DNA of 64,000 nucleotides from Herminiimonas sp. (GTDB lineage Bacteria; Pseudomonadota; Gammaproteobacteria; Burkholderiales; Burkholderiaceae), in contig NZ_JAURVN010000014.1 of assembly GCF_030655415.1 (NCBI RefSeq), positions 186,001 through 250,000 of the forward strand, given 5' to 3'. Under the pieces are notes generated by a model, which worked only from the letters and a program-made list of their open reading frames with translations, searched no databases and was not told where the DNA came from. Position 1 is the stretch's first letter, and every line of letters begins with the position of its first letter. The translations under genes were made by a program, and so were the position numbers. Below are positions 35,995 through 44,636 of this stretch, piece after piece.

Positions 35995-36969
35995 TCAAGA
36001 TTTGGCGAATTCTAGAATGTCGGCGTTGACCTTTTCTTTATGGGTATCGGTCAAGCCATGTGGCGCACCTGGATAAATGATCAGCTTGGCGTGCTTGACG
36101 ATTTTGGCTGAGGCTTTGCCGGCTGCATCGATAGGCACGATCTGGTCATCATCACCGTGGATGATCAAAGTCGGTTTGTCGAATTTTTTCAAATCATTGC
36201 GGAAGTCGGTTTCCGAGAATGCCTTGATCGAGTCATACATATTCTTGTTACCGCCCATCATGCCTTGCATCCACCATGCGTTGATCAGGCCTTGCGATGC
36301 TTTTGCGCCTGGACGGTTAAAGCCGTAGAACGGGCCTGATGCGATATCCAGATACAGCTGCGAACGGTCTTTGACCGACGCTGCGCGTATGCCGTCGAAT
36401 ACTTCAATCGGCAAGCCGCCTGGATTGTCTGCGGTTTTCAACATCAGTGGCGGCACTGCAGATATCAGTCCAAGTTTGGCGATGCGTTTGGTACCGTGAC
36501 GGCCAACATAGCGTGCGACTTCGCCACCACCAGTTGAGAAGCCGATCAAGATTACATTTTTCAAATCCAGTGCTTCAATCAACTGCGCCAAATCATCTGC
36601 GTAGTGATCCATGTCATTGCCAAACCAAGGTTGGCTAGAACGGCCGTGACCGCGGCGGTCATGCGCGATGACGCGGAAACCGTTATTCGCCAGATGGAAC
36701 ATTTGCGATTCCCAGCTATCCGAATTCAGCGGCCAGCCGTGGCTGAATACGATAGGTTGGCCTGAACCCCAGTCTTTGTAATAGATTTCAACGCCATCTT
36801 TTGTCGTGATGTAATTGGCTGTTTTCTTCACTGCGCCGCCAGCGGGTGCGGCGTTTGCTTCGCTTGATACAGCAGCTACCAATGGCAGAGCAATTGCGGC
36901 GGCGAGGCCAGCGCTGCCCATCAAAGCGGAACGGCGGGAGAGGCTTACGTTTTTATCGGCGGTAGTCAT
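35995..36969 (-). CDS. Tat-exported alpha/beta hydrolase, non-haem chloroperoxidase/esterase-like
   Basis: A 324-residue protein. The twin-arginine signal [15 protein letters not shown] (11-25) ends near ANA-AP. The alpha/beta hydrolase domain has HGWP (77-80), nucleophile Ser145 in GFSTGGGE, acid Asp274/275 (HGDDDQIVP) and His304 (GAPHGL). The GFSTGGGE elbow is typical of the cofactor-free haloperoxidase/arylesterase group. It differs from the other Tat-exported hydrolase at 6458, which uses Asp as nucleophile. The next gene upstream is succinate-semialdehyde dehydrogenase, with a hairpin between them, so it is probably a separate transcript. Confidence 0.88.
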   Translation of the reverse strand: MTTADKNVSLSRRSALMGSAGLAAAIALPLVAAVSSEANAAPAGGAVKKTANYITTKDGVEIYYKDWGSGQPIVFSHGWPLNSDSWESQMFHLANNGFRVIAHDRRGHGRSSQPWFGNDMDHYADDLAQLIEALDLKNVILIGFSTGGGEVARYVGRHGTKRIAKLGLISAVPPLMLKTADNPGGLPIEVFDGIRAASVKDRSQLYLDIASGPFYGFNRPGAKASQGLINAWWMQGMMGGNKNMYDSIKAFSETDFRNDLKKFDKPTLIIHGDDDQIVPIDAAGKASAKIVKHAKLIIYPGAPHGLTDTHKEKVNADILEFAKS

Positions 36970-37066
36970 GATTATTCCTTTAGCGTGAATGAGTTATAAA
37001 ATTGCTGTGTTATTTTTGATGCGGTACTTGTAACGACGATGTGTATCTAAACTTGTGAATCAATCC

Positions 37067-37096
37067 TGCGAACCAGCATGCAGCGACTGGTTCGCA
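37067..37096. terminator. Hairpin between the aldehyde dehydrogenase and hydrolase genes
   Basis: Perfect 10-bp arms TGCGAACCAG and CTGGTTCGCA with a 10-base loop, just after the dehydrogenase stop. There is no T-tract on either strand, so it may be an RNA-processing or attenuating hairpin rather than an intrinsic terminator. Confidence 0.4.
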
Positions 37097-37117
37097 TGAG
37101 TTAATCTGCGCTGCGAG

Positions 37118-38575
37118 TTACAAGCCACCAAGGCTGACGTACTTCAAATTCAAGTACTCGTCGATGCCGTGTGTTGAGCCTTCGCTGCCGATGCCGCTGT
37201 CCTTGACGCCGCCAAATGGAGCAACTTCGGTTGTGACCAGTCCTTCATTGACGCTCACCATGCCACTCTGCAGCGCGCGTGATAAACGGAAAATGCGTGA
37301 GAGATCGCGGCTGTAGAAATATGCAGCAAGTCCAAATGGTTCGGCATTGGCAGCGGTTAATGCGTCTTCTTCTTTTTGAAAACGGAACAAGGCAGCGACC
37401 GGGCCGAAGGTTTCTTCATGCGCGATGATCATGTCGCTCGTTGCGTCGGTGATAACCGTCGGTTCGTAGAAGGTTCCACCCAGTGCATGGCGCTTGCCGC
37501 CGAGCAGAATCTGGCCGCCTTTGGCTTTTGCATCAGCTACATGGGCTTCGACTTTATCCAGGGATGCCTGGTTGATCAGTGGGCCTTGTTGAACGTCAGG
37601 AGTAAAACCGTTGCCGACTTTCAGTTGCGATACGCGTTCTACCAAGCGACGCGCAAATTCGTCATAGATCCCATCTTGAATGTAGAAGCGGTTGACGCAA
37701 ATGCAGGTTTGTCCGCTGTTACGGAACTTGGCTGCGACTGCACCTTCGACGGCTTTGTCGATATCCGCATCATCGAAAACGATGAAGGGCGCATTGCCGC
37801 CGAGTTCCATCGATAGTTTTTTCATGGTTGCGCCTGACTGTTCGTACAGCAGTTTGCCGACGCGAGTTGAGCCAGTGAAAGTGAGTTTGCGTACGCGCGC
37901 ATCGCTCGTTAGTTCAGCGCCGATCTGTACGGCATCGCCGGTGATTACGTTAACGACTCCGGCAGGCAAGCCAGCTTTTTCCGCAAGTACGCCCCATATA
38001 AGTCCGCAGTACGGAGTGAACTCTGATGGTTTGGCCACGACTGTACAGCCGGCCGCAAGTGCGGGTGCAATCTTGCGTGCCAACATGGAGAAGGGGAAGT
38101 TCCACGGCGAGATCGCGCCCACCACGCCGACTGGCTCACGCGTCACCAGGATTTGTCGACCCTGCCATGGCGAAGGAATAATTTCACCTTTGATGCGTCG
38201 GGCTTCTTCTGCAAACCATTGAATATAGTCGGCGCCCAGTTGCATCTCTGCGCGCGCTTCGGCAATCGGCTTCCCTTGTTCAAGCGTGAGCAAGCTGGCT
38301 AGATCATCCAAATTTTCGCGAACAATTGCCACTATCTTTTGCAGAAAATCAGCGCGTTCTGCTGCGGTTGTCATGGACCATTGCGCAAGAGCAGAGTGCG
38401 CAGCATCAATCGCAAGCCGAGTCTCATCTGTGCCTGACCATGCAATTGATCCGATCTTTTTGCCGTTTGCCGGATCTTCTACGCTGTGTTCACTGCGGTC
38501 ATTGGCAGCTAGCCATTTGCCGTTGATGAAGTTGGCTTCTTTTAACCAGCCTGAGGATTTTATATGTTCTAGCAT
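37118..38575 (-). CDS. gabD: NAD(P)-dependent succinate-semialdehyde dehydrogenase
   Basis: A 485-residue aldehyde dehydrogenase. Catalytic Glu257 (MELGGNAP) and nucleophile Cys291 (GQTCICVNR) are present, along with ISPWNFP at about 155-161. The GQTCxCxNR and SMELGGNAPFIVF patterns are those of the GabD group, which oxidises succinate semialdehyde to succinate; glutarate-semialdehyde activity cannot be excluded. I chose the ATG at 38575 because family homology begins there. No GABA transaminase gene is in the window. Confidence 0.88.
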   Translation of the reverse strand: MLEHIKSSGWLKEANFINGKWLAANDRSEHSVEDPANGKKIGSIAWSGTDETRLAIDAAHSALAQWSMTTAAERADFLQKIVAIVRENLDDLASLLTLEQGKPIAEARAEMQLGADYIQWFAEEARRIKGEIIPSPWQGRQILVTREPVGVVGAISPWNFPFSMLARKIAPALAAGCTVVAKPSEFTPYCGLIWGVLAEKAGLPAGVVNVITGDAVQIGAELTSDARVRKLTFTGSTRVGKLLYEQSGATMKKLSMELGGNAPFIVFDDADIDKAVEGAVAAKFRNSGQTCICVNRFYIQDGIYDEFARRLVERVSQLKVGNGFTPDVQQGPLINQASLDKVEAHVADAKAKGGQILLGGKRHALGGTFYEPTVITDATSDMIIAHEETFGPVAALFRFQKEEDALTAANAEPFGLAAYFYSRDLSRIFRLSRALQSGMVSVNEGLVTTEVAPFGGVKDSGIGSEGSTHGIDEYLNLKYVSLGGL

Positions 38576-38700
38576 CGTGTTCACTTTCCGTATTTGATCG
38601 TTACTGTGGTCACTCCGGTTGAATGCAAATTCACAATTCACGGAGTGATCAAGGGCAGGCGCTGTTTGCTTTTGGATGGTTCTAATGGTTTATGAGACCC

Positions 38701-39378
38701 TCAGGCGATTTGCTGCATCAGCAAAGCTGCAGCGGCGCTCGATGAACCAGGATTTTGACCAGTAATCAGCAAGCCGTCTCTGACTACATACGAAGCCCAA
38801 TCGTCGCCTTCAGAATAGATGCCACCTTTAGATTTCAGTTCATCCTCAACCAGGAAGGGCACGATGTCGGTCAATTCAACAGCGGCTTCTTCAGAGTTAG
38901 TAAAGCCGGTCACTTTTTTACCTTCTACCAAAGGTCTGCCATTGGATGTTTGTACGTGACGCAAGACGCCCGGTGCATGGCATACCAGTGCAACTGGTTT
39001 GTTGGCTGCGATGAAGGACTCAATCAAGGCGATCGACACTTTGTCTTCTGCCAAATCCCACAATGGACCGTGACCACCTGGATAAAACACAGTGTCGAAA
39101 TCAGCTTGATTGACGCTGTCGAGTCGCACAGTGTTGGCCAGTTGTGCAGTCGCTGCAGCATCTGCTTCAAAACGATGTGTCTGTTCGGTTTGATTTGCTG
39201 GCTCATTGCTTTTTGGATCCAGCGGGGGCTGGCCACCTTTAGGCGAGGCGAGAACCACTTCGACGCCAGCGTCCTTGAAGGTGTAATAAGGCGCGGCCAG
39301 TTCTTCCAACCAAAAACCAGTTTTGCGGCCGGTGTTACCAAGTTCGCTATGCGATGTGAGGACCATAAGGACTTTCAT
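38701..39378 (-). CDS. DJ-1/PfpI (type 1 glutamine amidotransferase-like) protein
   Basis: A 225-residue protein of the HchA/YajL/PfpI superfamily. The reactive Cys133 sits in the nucleophile elbow LVCHAPGV with His134 next to it; FYPGGHGPLWDLA is the conserved glycine loop. Relatives act as glyoxalase III or protect against reactive carbonyls. Start: GGAGA abuts an ATG at 39384 but is 6 bases from the ATG at 39378, so I prefer the latter. An operator matching that in front of the TetR gene lies at 39422-39440, pointing to regulation by that repressor. Confidence 0.87.
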   Translation of the reverse strand: MKVLMVLTSHSELGNTGRKTGFWLEELAAPYYTFKDAGVEVVLASPKGGQPPLDPKSNEPANQTEQTHRFEADAAATAQLANTVRLDSVNQADFDTVFYPGGHGPLWDLAEDKVSIALIESFIAANKPVALVCHAPGVLRHVQTSNGRPLVEGKKVTGFTNSEEAAVELTDIVPFLVEDELKSKGGIYSEGDDWASYVVRDGLLITGQNPGSSSAAAALLMQQIA

Positions 39379-39421
39379 TTTCATTCTCCAGTAAGTGAAT
39401 CAATAAATTAGATCAAGGACT

Positions 39422-39440
39422 ATTAGACCAGTCGTCTAAT
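39422..39440. promoter_or_regulatory. TetR operator upstream of the DJ-1/PfpI gene
   Basis: Perfect 7-bp inverted repeat ATTAGAC-CAGTC-GTCTAAT. It matches the site at 40156-40174 in front of the TetR gene at 17 of 19 positions. The TAGACC(A/G)GTCGTCTA core resembles the box known for NemR-type repressors. Confidence 0.75.
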
Positions 39441-39448
39441 GCAAGATC

Positions 39449-39473
39449 AAAAAAAAGCATTTCATTGAAATGC
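39449..39473 (-). terminator. Rho-independent terminator of the TetR gene
   Basis: On the minus strand GCATTTC-AAT-GAAATGC followed by eight T (complement of 39449-39456). It separates the repressor gene from the downstream DJ-1 gene, so the latter depends on its own promoter. Confidence 0.85.
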
Positions 39474-39522
39474 GGGTAACTACAAGTTAAAAATTTTAAA
39501 ATAGTGCGCTTAAACACTGGCT

Positions 39523-40152
39523 CTAAACAGCAGGTTCAACAACACGCACTATTTGTTGAGTCAATTTCATTGCCGTTTTAAATGGCTCGGTACTACGTTC
39601 AATCTTCACCATCACGCTCGCGCCCAGCCATAACTGATACAAGCTTTGCGCTACATTCTCCGCATCGCCATCGATATTCAAAGAACCTTCAGCCACACCG
39701 ACCTCAATCGCGCGAGCCAAGCGGGTGACAATTCCAGAAGTACCTTGTTTGAGCGCTAAACGCATAGGCTCAGACAAATCAGCCACTTCAGCCGCCAACT
39801 TCACCGCCAGACATTTACCCTGGCAATCAAAGAACGATTGCGAATCCTGCCAGATTTGCCAGTAGTCCATCAACCTCTGAGCCATCGTCATGCTTGGCTG
39901 ACTCAGGGTTGCATCGAGATCGGCCAAATAATCTTCGAAATAACTCTTCAACAGTTCTTCGCCAAAGACTTCTTTCGATCCGAAGTAGTGATAGAACGAG
40001 CCTTTAGGCACGCCAGCACTCGTCAAAATCTCATTCAAACCGACAGCAGAAAATCCTTTGCCAGCCATGATGCGTTGGCCTGTAGCAAGGATGTTCTCGC
40101 GGACATCGGAAGATTCGGAAGCAGTTGAAGTAACCATGAACGAAAGATACAT
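39523..40152 (-). CDS. TetR/AcrR-family repressor, NemR-like
   Basis: A 209-residue regulator. The N-terminal helix-turn-helix spans about 20-60 (FSAVGLNEILTSAGVPKGSFYHYFGSK); the ligand-binding part contains Cys residues in FFDCQGKCLAV that could sense electrophiles, as in NemR. The start at 40152 has no Shine-Dalgarno site, and the operator at 40156-40174 lies directly before it, so the message may be leaderless; Met at 40137 is an alternative start. It probably represses itself and the DJ-1/PfpI gene. Confidence 0.88.
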   Translation of the reverse strand: MYLSFMVTSTASESSDVRENILATGQRIMAGKGFSAVGLNEILTSAGVPKGSFYHYFGSKEVFGEELLKSYFEDYLADLDATLSQPSMTMAQRLMDYWQIWQDSQSFFDCQGKCLAVKLAAEVADLSEPMRLALKQGTSGIVTRLARAIEVGVAEGSLNIDGDAENVAQSLYQLWLGASVMVKIERSTEPFKTAMKLTQQIVRVVEPAV

Positions 40153-40155
40153 GTA

Positions 40156-40174
40156 ATTAGACCGGTCGTCTAGT
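40156..40174. promoter_or_regulatory. TetR operator at the repressor's own start
   Basis: ATTAGAC-CGGTC-GTCTAGT, nearly palindromic and almost identical to 39422-39440. Its position 4 bases before the repressor start codon implies autoregulation. Confidence 0.75.
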
Positions 40175-40362
40175 ATTATTTAAAATATTTTCAAAAGGAT
40201 CTTTGTGAAGCTTTGAAAGGGGGAAAAAGAGAATGAAAGCTTAGGTCTTAATGCAGCTGCAAGATGAGGCCAAACTTCTAATCGCGCCTGCAAAAAGCTT
40301 TAAACCGCAGGCTCTTGCAGACACGTATTGAAGTTAAGTAATGCGACTAAAGCGAAAAGTCC

Positions 40363-40626
40363 TTACCGATAAAACGGTTCGACCTTGCCTTTGACTTTGG
40401 TCATTAAAGGGTTGCCCTTGCGATCGAGTGCTTTTCCCGCGGGGATTTTGATCCATCCTTCGCTGATGCAATACTCTTCAACTTCAGTGCGCACTCTATC
40501 GTTGAGCTTGATGCCGACGTCGTGCTGGAATATCGCCTCGTTGTAGTACGGGCTGCGAGGATCGACTGAGAGGCGATCAGGGAATGGGGGGAGGTGTGCG
40601 GTATCGTTCATGGCCATAATTATCAA
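40363..40626 (-). CDS. DUF3297-family protein
   Basis: An 87-residue protein with the DUF3297 hallmarks PPFPDRLSVDPRSPYY, VEEYCISEGWIKI and AGKALDRKGNPLM. Function unknown; it is widespread and conserved in proteobacteria. Met at 40626, 40617 or 40611 could be the start, and the conserved part begins a few residues later in any case. It stands alone with no operon partner. Confidence 0.85.
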   Translation of the reverse strand: MIIMAMNDTAHLPPFPDRLSVDPRSPYYNEAIFQHDVGIKLNDRVRTEVEEYCISEGWIKIPAGKALDRKGNPLMTKVKGKVEPFYR

Positions 40627-40927
40627 CCATAAGATTAACTAAAACAATTTTTTGCTTTGTTTCGTGCATCAGTCCTTGGCATTGCGAGCCGCAAAATCCG
40701 CTGTAAAGCGAACGTACCGCTGGATGCTCTACCATTTACAAGATCGGGTTTCCGATTATTATGTGCGAGATGTGTTGTAGCCGATTACAAGCACGGTTAA
40801 ATATTTGACGGATTCGACGCAGAGAAATAGAACTTTTAGCATTGCCCCGACATCTATTTTGAGATACCCGTAACATCGAAAGTATTCTCTACATTCAGCA
40901 AGCAAATTAAACAATCAGGAGCGCCAA
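40627..40927. other. Divergent intergenic region, 301 bp
   Basis: Lies between the DUF3297 gene and an acidic hypothetical gene. It is AT-rich with no reading frame, RNA gene or convincing operator that I can support. A short tRNA-like stretch on the minus strand near 40730 does not fold as a tRNA. Confidence 0.5.
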
Positions 40928-41326
40928 ATGGATGACAACGACCACGAGTATTTTGGAATTGATGAAGGCAATGAAGCACTCCGCGAATATGCTTCAAATC
41001 TGACTGACAGCGAGAAAGATGAGCTTCTCGCCAGAATAAAAGAAGATGAAGCGTTTGCCGAGCTGATGCGAAATGCCATCGATGAAGTCAATAATCTTTT
41101 TACCGTAGCGGCCGTTGGCGATGATGGCGACTACGAAGAAACGCTGGAAGAGATGATTCACGACATCGACAATCCCGAACCAAGCGTACATAGACTGCGC
41201 ATGTACTACCTGGAGAATAGGGATGAAATAGATATGAGCGCACTGCTATCGACTTCGGATGAAGAAGAGCAGTATTCGAACCGACTAGACGCGCTGCTAG
41301 AAACCTACAGCGCTAAACATGCCTAG
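40928..41326 (+). CDS. Acidic hypothetical protein
   Basis: A 132-residue, strongly acidic soluble protein, predicted mostly helical (begins MDDNDHEYFGIDEGNEALREY). CAGGAGCG precedes the ATG. I recognise no family. The composition (many Asp/Glu, few hydrophobics) resembles nucleic-acid mimics or adaptor proteins, but nothing demonstrates such a role. Monocistronic. Confidence 0.7.
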   Translation: MDDNDHEYFGIDEGNEALREYASNLTDSEKDELLARIKEDEAFAELMRNAIDEVNNLFTVAAVGDDGDYEETLEEMIHDIDNPEPSVHRLRMYYLENRDEIDMSALLSTSDEEEQYSNRLDALLETYSAKHA

Positions 41327-41338
41327 GAAATAGAAGGT

Positions 41339-41389
41339 CGGGCTGCTCAAACCAGGTAATTTTTTACACTCAGACGCTGGTTCAGCCCG
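41339..41389. terminator. Terminator-like structure between convergent genes
   Basis: CGGGCTG (41339-41345) and AACCAG (41350-41355) pair with CTGGTT and CAGCCCG (41377-41389), a 13-bp stem interrupted by a 4-base bulge. It overlaps the end of the small lipoprotein gene. The loop contains a T6 run. Confidence 0.4.
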
Positions 41390-41567
41390 GCTTCACATTG
41401 CTGCAAGCCGCATGCAGAAAATCACGAAGATCTTCTTTAGTCGTGAATTGGTTGATGTGTTCGCTCGTGCAAGTCTCGGGTGAAGGCGTAAAAGTCTTCT
41501 CCTTGGTGCAGCCGGACAAAGCTGCAATCGCCATACAAGCGGCAGCCAACGAATAGATGGTTTTCAT
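41382..41567 (-). CDS. Small putative lipoprotein
   Basis: A 61-residue product with a lipoprotein signal (MKTIYSLAAACMAIAALSGC, Cys20). The mature part of about 40 residues has two further cysteines (ETC, AAC) that might form a disulfide. No family is recognised. I chose the ATG at 41567 because the signal peptide begins there; the frame runs open to 41615. It follows the receiver gene by 41 bases on the same strand and may be co-transcribed with it. Confidence 0.65.
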   Translation of the reverse strand: MKTIYSLAAACMAIAALSGCTKEKTFTPSPETCTSEHINQFTTKEDLRDFLHAACSNVKPG

Positions 41568-41608
41568 CCGCACACTCCGTGCACACACACTTTGATTACT
41601 CAACGACA

Positions 41609-41974
41609 TCAGCACAGCACTGGTGAATGGCGTATCGCTGCCTTCAAGCTCGATAGCAATTCTTCGGTGAGGATAGGTTTCTGCACCACGTCGAACACGG
41701 AATCTGGTTGGTAGATCGGTGGTCTGCCGCTGATCAAGATCAGGGGAATATCACTGGTCTGCGGATTTTGTTTGATCTGATGACACAAGGTCAGCCCATC
41801 GATATGCGGCATATCGATATCAGTGAGAACAACATCAGGTTTATGAGATTTTAAAATCTCCAATGCCTCTTCGCCGTCCTGCGCCACCAAAATAGTAAAA
41901 CCGTTGGCTTGAAGCAGTTCGGACATCACATCTCTAGCATCGAGATTGTCTTCGGCAATTAGGACTGTCGGCAT
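41609..41974 (-). CDS. Stand-alone response-regulator receiver (CheY-like)
   Basis: A 121-residue single receiver domain: acidic pair Glu7-Asp8 (IAEDN), phospho-acceptor Asp52 (VVLTDIDMP), Ser84 (LISG) and Lys98 (VVQKP). There is no output domain, so it acts by protein contact or as a phosphate relay. The orphan hybrid kinase at 11871 is one conceivable partner within this window, but nothing links them directly. Confidence 0.88.
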   Translation of the reverse strand: MPTVLIAEDNLDARDVMSELLQANGFTILVAQDGEEALEILKSHKPDVVLTDIDMPHIDGLTLCHQIKQNPQTSDIPLILISGRPPIYQPDSVFDVVQKPILTEELLSSLKAAIRHSPVLC

Positions 41975-42091
41975 GATTGTAATTAAAAAAAGAGAATGAT
42001 AATGCCATCAAATGAGTCATGTGGATGTGCGCTACCGCTCTTGACTCAAAAGATGTTTTGGAGCAACGCCTTTAATGCCTAACTGTACTTG

Positions 42092-42292
42092 TTAAAGTCG
42101 TCCGGGTAGAGGCACATGTATCCCCATCATTTTGACGAGCTCCAGAAGAATAATATTGACGACAAGAAAAACCGAAATGGTGACGAATATATTCTTGAAC
42201 TTCTTATGCGCTAAGCAACAAATTCCAATAGATAGAATGGTCGCACCGATTTTGAAAAGCCACCCAATACTGTTCGATTCAGCCCATTCCAT
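42092..42292 (-). CDS. Small two-helix membrane protein
   Basis: A 66-residue protein with two predicted membrane helices (about 9-27 and 34-53) and a clear ribosome-binding site (AGGAGAACTT before the ATG at 42292). No family recognised. It stands alone. Confidence 0.65.
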   Translation of the reverse strand: MEWAESNSIGWLFKIGATILSIGICCLAHKKFKNIFVTISVFLVVNIILLELVKMMGIHVPLPGRL

Positions 42293-42386
42293 AAGTTCTC
42301 CTGGTTACCAGCTGTAGCTTCACTGCTACTAGTGTAATAGCAAGATGCTGTTTGTATTAACGCATTCATGGCAACGTGAGATTGAA

Positions 42387-43001
42387 TTAATACAAGCTGG
42401 CTTTCGTACGCTCTGGTAATTCACTATCGTATGTCGCTGCATCGAACACGCCGCCACTCAGTCGTTTATGCATGGCGCCAGGCGAGGGCAGGCTACTGCG
42501 TTCGACGTACTTGTCGGCATCCCACAGATGGGAGCGAACGATCGCCCTTGAGCAGTGAAAATACGCCGCATCGATCTTAACGATAATGACGGTACGCGGT
42601 AGCTTGCCGTCTACCTCAAACATCGCAAGCATATCCGGATCAACCGTGATTTCGGCATGTCCGATAACGCGTAATACTTCACCTACGCCCGGAATTAGAA
42701 ACAGCAGCGATACCATAGGATTCTCAACAATGTTGCGTAAGCTGTCGATCCTGTTGTTGCCGGGGCGATCAGGAATAGCAAGAGTTTGCTTATCGAGAAT
42801 TTTAATAAAGCCTGCGACATCGCCTCGTGGCGAGCAATCAACGCCGCCCGCACCGATCGATGCTAGAACCACAAAAGGCGACGCCTTCACGAAGGCTTGA
42901 TAGTCCTCGTTCAAGAAATCGATTTCTTTCCACAGTGCCCGCTCATGTGGTGTGCCGTAAATCGCCTCCAGTTGTTCCACATTTGTGATCGCATGTGTCA
43001 T
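42387..43001 (-). CDS. Pyridoxamine 5'-phosphate oxidase-family FMN protein
   Basis: A 204-residue split-barrel flavoprotein of the PPOX-class FMN-dependent group (DR_2398 type). ASPFVVLASIGAGGVDCSPRGDVAGFIKI and LAIPDRPGNNRIDSLRNI (read in parts) are the FMN-binding blocks; CSRAIVRSHLWDADKY lies near the end. Members probably reduce or oxidise unknown small molecules. The flavin reductase gene upstream on the same strand, 103 bases away, could supply reduced flavin, by inference. Confidence 0.82.
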   Translation of the reverse strand: MTHAITNVEQLEAIYGTPHERALWKEIDFLNEDYQAFVKASPFVVLASIGAGGVDCSPRGDVAGFIKILDKQTLAIPDRPGNNRIDSLRNIVENPMVSLLFLIPGVGEVLRVIGHAEITVDPDMLAMFEVDGKLPRTVIIVKIDAAYFHCSRAIVRSHLWDADKYVERSSLPSPGAMHKRLSGGVFDAATYDSELPERTKASLY

Positions 43002-43104
43002 GCAGGATGCTCCTCATCTAATTTAACGTTTTGATCTTGCCGTCTGAGTTCAGTATAAATTTTATGTCTAAGCGTTTATTGCCTCTCAGGATCTACGTTT
43101 AGTT

Positions 43105-43680
43105 TTATTTCGTGCTCGATATTGACTCGCCAATTGCGTAGTAATGTCCGCCTGCGATGTAGTGCAGGCTGCGCCATGCTGGATCGGCACTCTCAAAGTT
43201 CCAATGCCCATCTTTAAACACGCGTGTATCGGCCCATGCGCCTACCACCTCACCGATAAACAAATCGTAGCTTTGTTGGTTGTGCGGTTCTGGAACAAGT
43301 TTGCATTCGAGCCAGGCCGAACATCCTTCGACAAAGGATTGCTCGCTACCATCCATGCGTATCAATTTCGCGCCTGCTTGCTGCAACTTGTCCGGTGTAT
43401 CAGCCAGGCTTAAGGATCCTACTGATTGCGTCAGATTTAACTGCGCTACGGTTGGCACCTGTATGACAAAGGAGCCACTTTTTTCGACCAGCTCACGCGT
43501 CTTCGCAGCTTTGTCTAGTACCACAGTGAGCTTGGGCGGCGAGTAATCCAGAGCGCACGCCCATGCAGCTGCCATGACATTGCTTACGCCGTCATGGTTT
43601 GCCGATACCAGCACAGTCGGCCCGTGGTTGATCAAGCGGTACGCTTTTTCCAGCGGCACAGACAAAATATAATTTTCCAT
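43105..43680 (-). CDS. Flavin reductase-family (DIM6/NTAB) protein
   Basis: A 191-residue FMN-binding split-barrel protein. The pattern PTVLVSANHDGVSNVMAAAW (about 25-44), a KLTVVLDKAAKTRELV strand-helix and GSFVIQVP match flavin reductase-like domains. These supply reduced FMN to monooxygenases or act on unknown substrates with NAD(P)H. It lies just beyond the terminator of the DUF3299 operon and shares orientation with the PPOX-class gene downstream. Confidence 0.83.
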   Translation of the reverse strand: MENYILSVPLEKAYRLINHGPTVLVSANHDGVSNVMAAAWACALDYSPPKLTVVLDKAAKTRELVEKSGSFVIQVPTVAQLNLTQSVGSLSLADTPDKLQQAGAKLIRMDGSEQSFVEGCSAWLECKLVPEPHNQQSYDLFIGEVVGAWADTRVFKDGHWNFESADPAWRSLHYIAGGHYYAIGESISSTK

Positions 43681-43734
43681 TCAAGTTACTCACAGATTTT
43701 TCAAAATTGTATGGAAGTTATTTTTACTCTATAG

Positions 43735-43765
43735 GAATAAAAAAGGCGACCGTAAGACCGCCTTT
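43735..43765 (-). terminator. Terminator of the ABC/DUF3299 operon
   Basis: 7-bp perfect arms AAAGGCG (43742-43748) and CGCCTTT (43759-43765). On the minus strand a T-rich tail follows. It separates the ABC operon from the flavin reductase gene. Confidence 0.8.
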
Positions 43766-43822
43766 CTTCTATCCAGCTTTCAACGAAAGCTTCGCCCACA
43801 CTGGCAAGTTCAAGGTCTCTAT

Positions 43823-44347
43823 CTAGTCAGCGGTTGATAGCGACGCGTCGGTCATCCGATAATACAGACCCATAGGATCGTCTTTCATGATTTCCATTTT
43901 TCCGGAAATTATCAATGGTTCGAAGGTGAACTTGAGCGGCTTTTTGGTCTTCACTTCAACCACGCCTTCTGGCCCCGCCGGCAAACAGTAAGAGCAGGTT
44001 GGCGGGGTATGAGAAATCAGAAAATGCTTCTGTTTCTCGCCAGCCTCCAGCGGCATCATGAATCCCTGAATCTTGATTTCCTGATTATTGAGTGCGGCGA
44101 CTTCTTTGGTGAACTGCGGAACAATGCTGTTTTTAGCGCGCACTTGCTTGACCTTGGCCAGCGTGTTCCAAGAGGTCACACCTTTTTTATCCATGATGAC
44201 CGGCATCTGCGCAGGAACACCATTGCCAGGCGGCGTGTGCTCGGCACTTTGCTGCGACTTTTGTGCAAACGCGGGCGCAGCTGTCAGCGCTGCCAAGACG
44301 GTCAGTGAACAAAGGAGGGGTAAAAATCGATCGCTAAGGACGTGCAT
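43823..44347 (-). CDS. DUF3299-family periplasmic protein
   Basis: A 174-residue exported protein. A signal peptide ends at about APAFA-Q. The DUF3299 domain is recognisable by WNTLAKV, KIQGFMMPLE, the CSYC pair in TPPTCSYCLPAG, and a C-terminal GLYYRMTDA. DUF3299 proteins often accompany MacB-like ABC transporters in zinc-responsive operons. The CxxC could bind metal or be redox-active. Start at 44347 behind GGAGC. Last gene of the operon. Confidence 0.83.
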   Translation of the reverse strand: MHVLSDRFLPLLCSLTVLAALTAAPAFAQKSQQSAEHTPPGNGVPAQMPVIMDKKGVTSWNTLAKVKQVRAKNSIVPQFTKEVAALNNQEIKIQGFMMPLEAGEKQKHFLISHTPPTCSYCLPAGPEGVVEVKTKKPLKFTFEPLIISGKMEIMKDDPMGLYYRMTDASLSTAD

Positions 44348-44379
44348 ACAAGCTCCATAAATCTGCCTACGCAGAATGA

Positions 44380-44616
44380 TTAATGCGCGTGGCGCATCCC
44401 GCATAGTTTACCTAAAGCCAGGCCTTTGCAGGCGGCAGCTAATTCGGTGTGACAAATTTTTTCATCTTTGCCGCTGATCAGGCATTGTGCTGCTGCTTGA
44501 TGCGCAGCTGCCATGGCCTGATGTTGGGCGATGGTTTCTTTCTTGTGCTCTTCTTTGCTTTCAGCATGTGCATTGAACGCTAACAAAGTGCTGATGAGTA
44601 CTAATAGAGTCTTCAT
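44380..44616 (-). CDS. Small exported His/Cys-rich protein
   Basis: A 78-residue product with a signal peptide (cleavage after NAHA). The mature protein is helical, with many His and Ala (AQHQAMAAAHQAAAQC), four Cys and a C-terminal MRHAH. The His/Cys content suggests periplasmic metal binding, consistent with a metal-transport operon. Start at 44616 is supported by AAGGAAAA 5 bases upstream. No named family recognised. Confidence 0.72.
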   Translation of the reverse strand: MKTLLVLISTLLAFNAHAESKEEHKKETIAQHQAMAAAHQAAAQCLISGKDEKICHTELAAACKGLALGKLCGMRHAH

Positions 44617-44636
44617 GTTTTTCCTTTTCGTAAAAA

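Noticed and set aside
40680..40745. tRNA-like stretch on the minus strand (GGTAGAGC resembling a D-arm)
   Set aside because: No T-arm GGTTCGA motif, no acceptor-stem pairing and no 3' CCA or anticodon stem that can be drawn.
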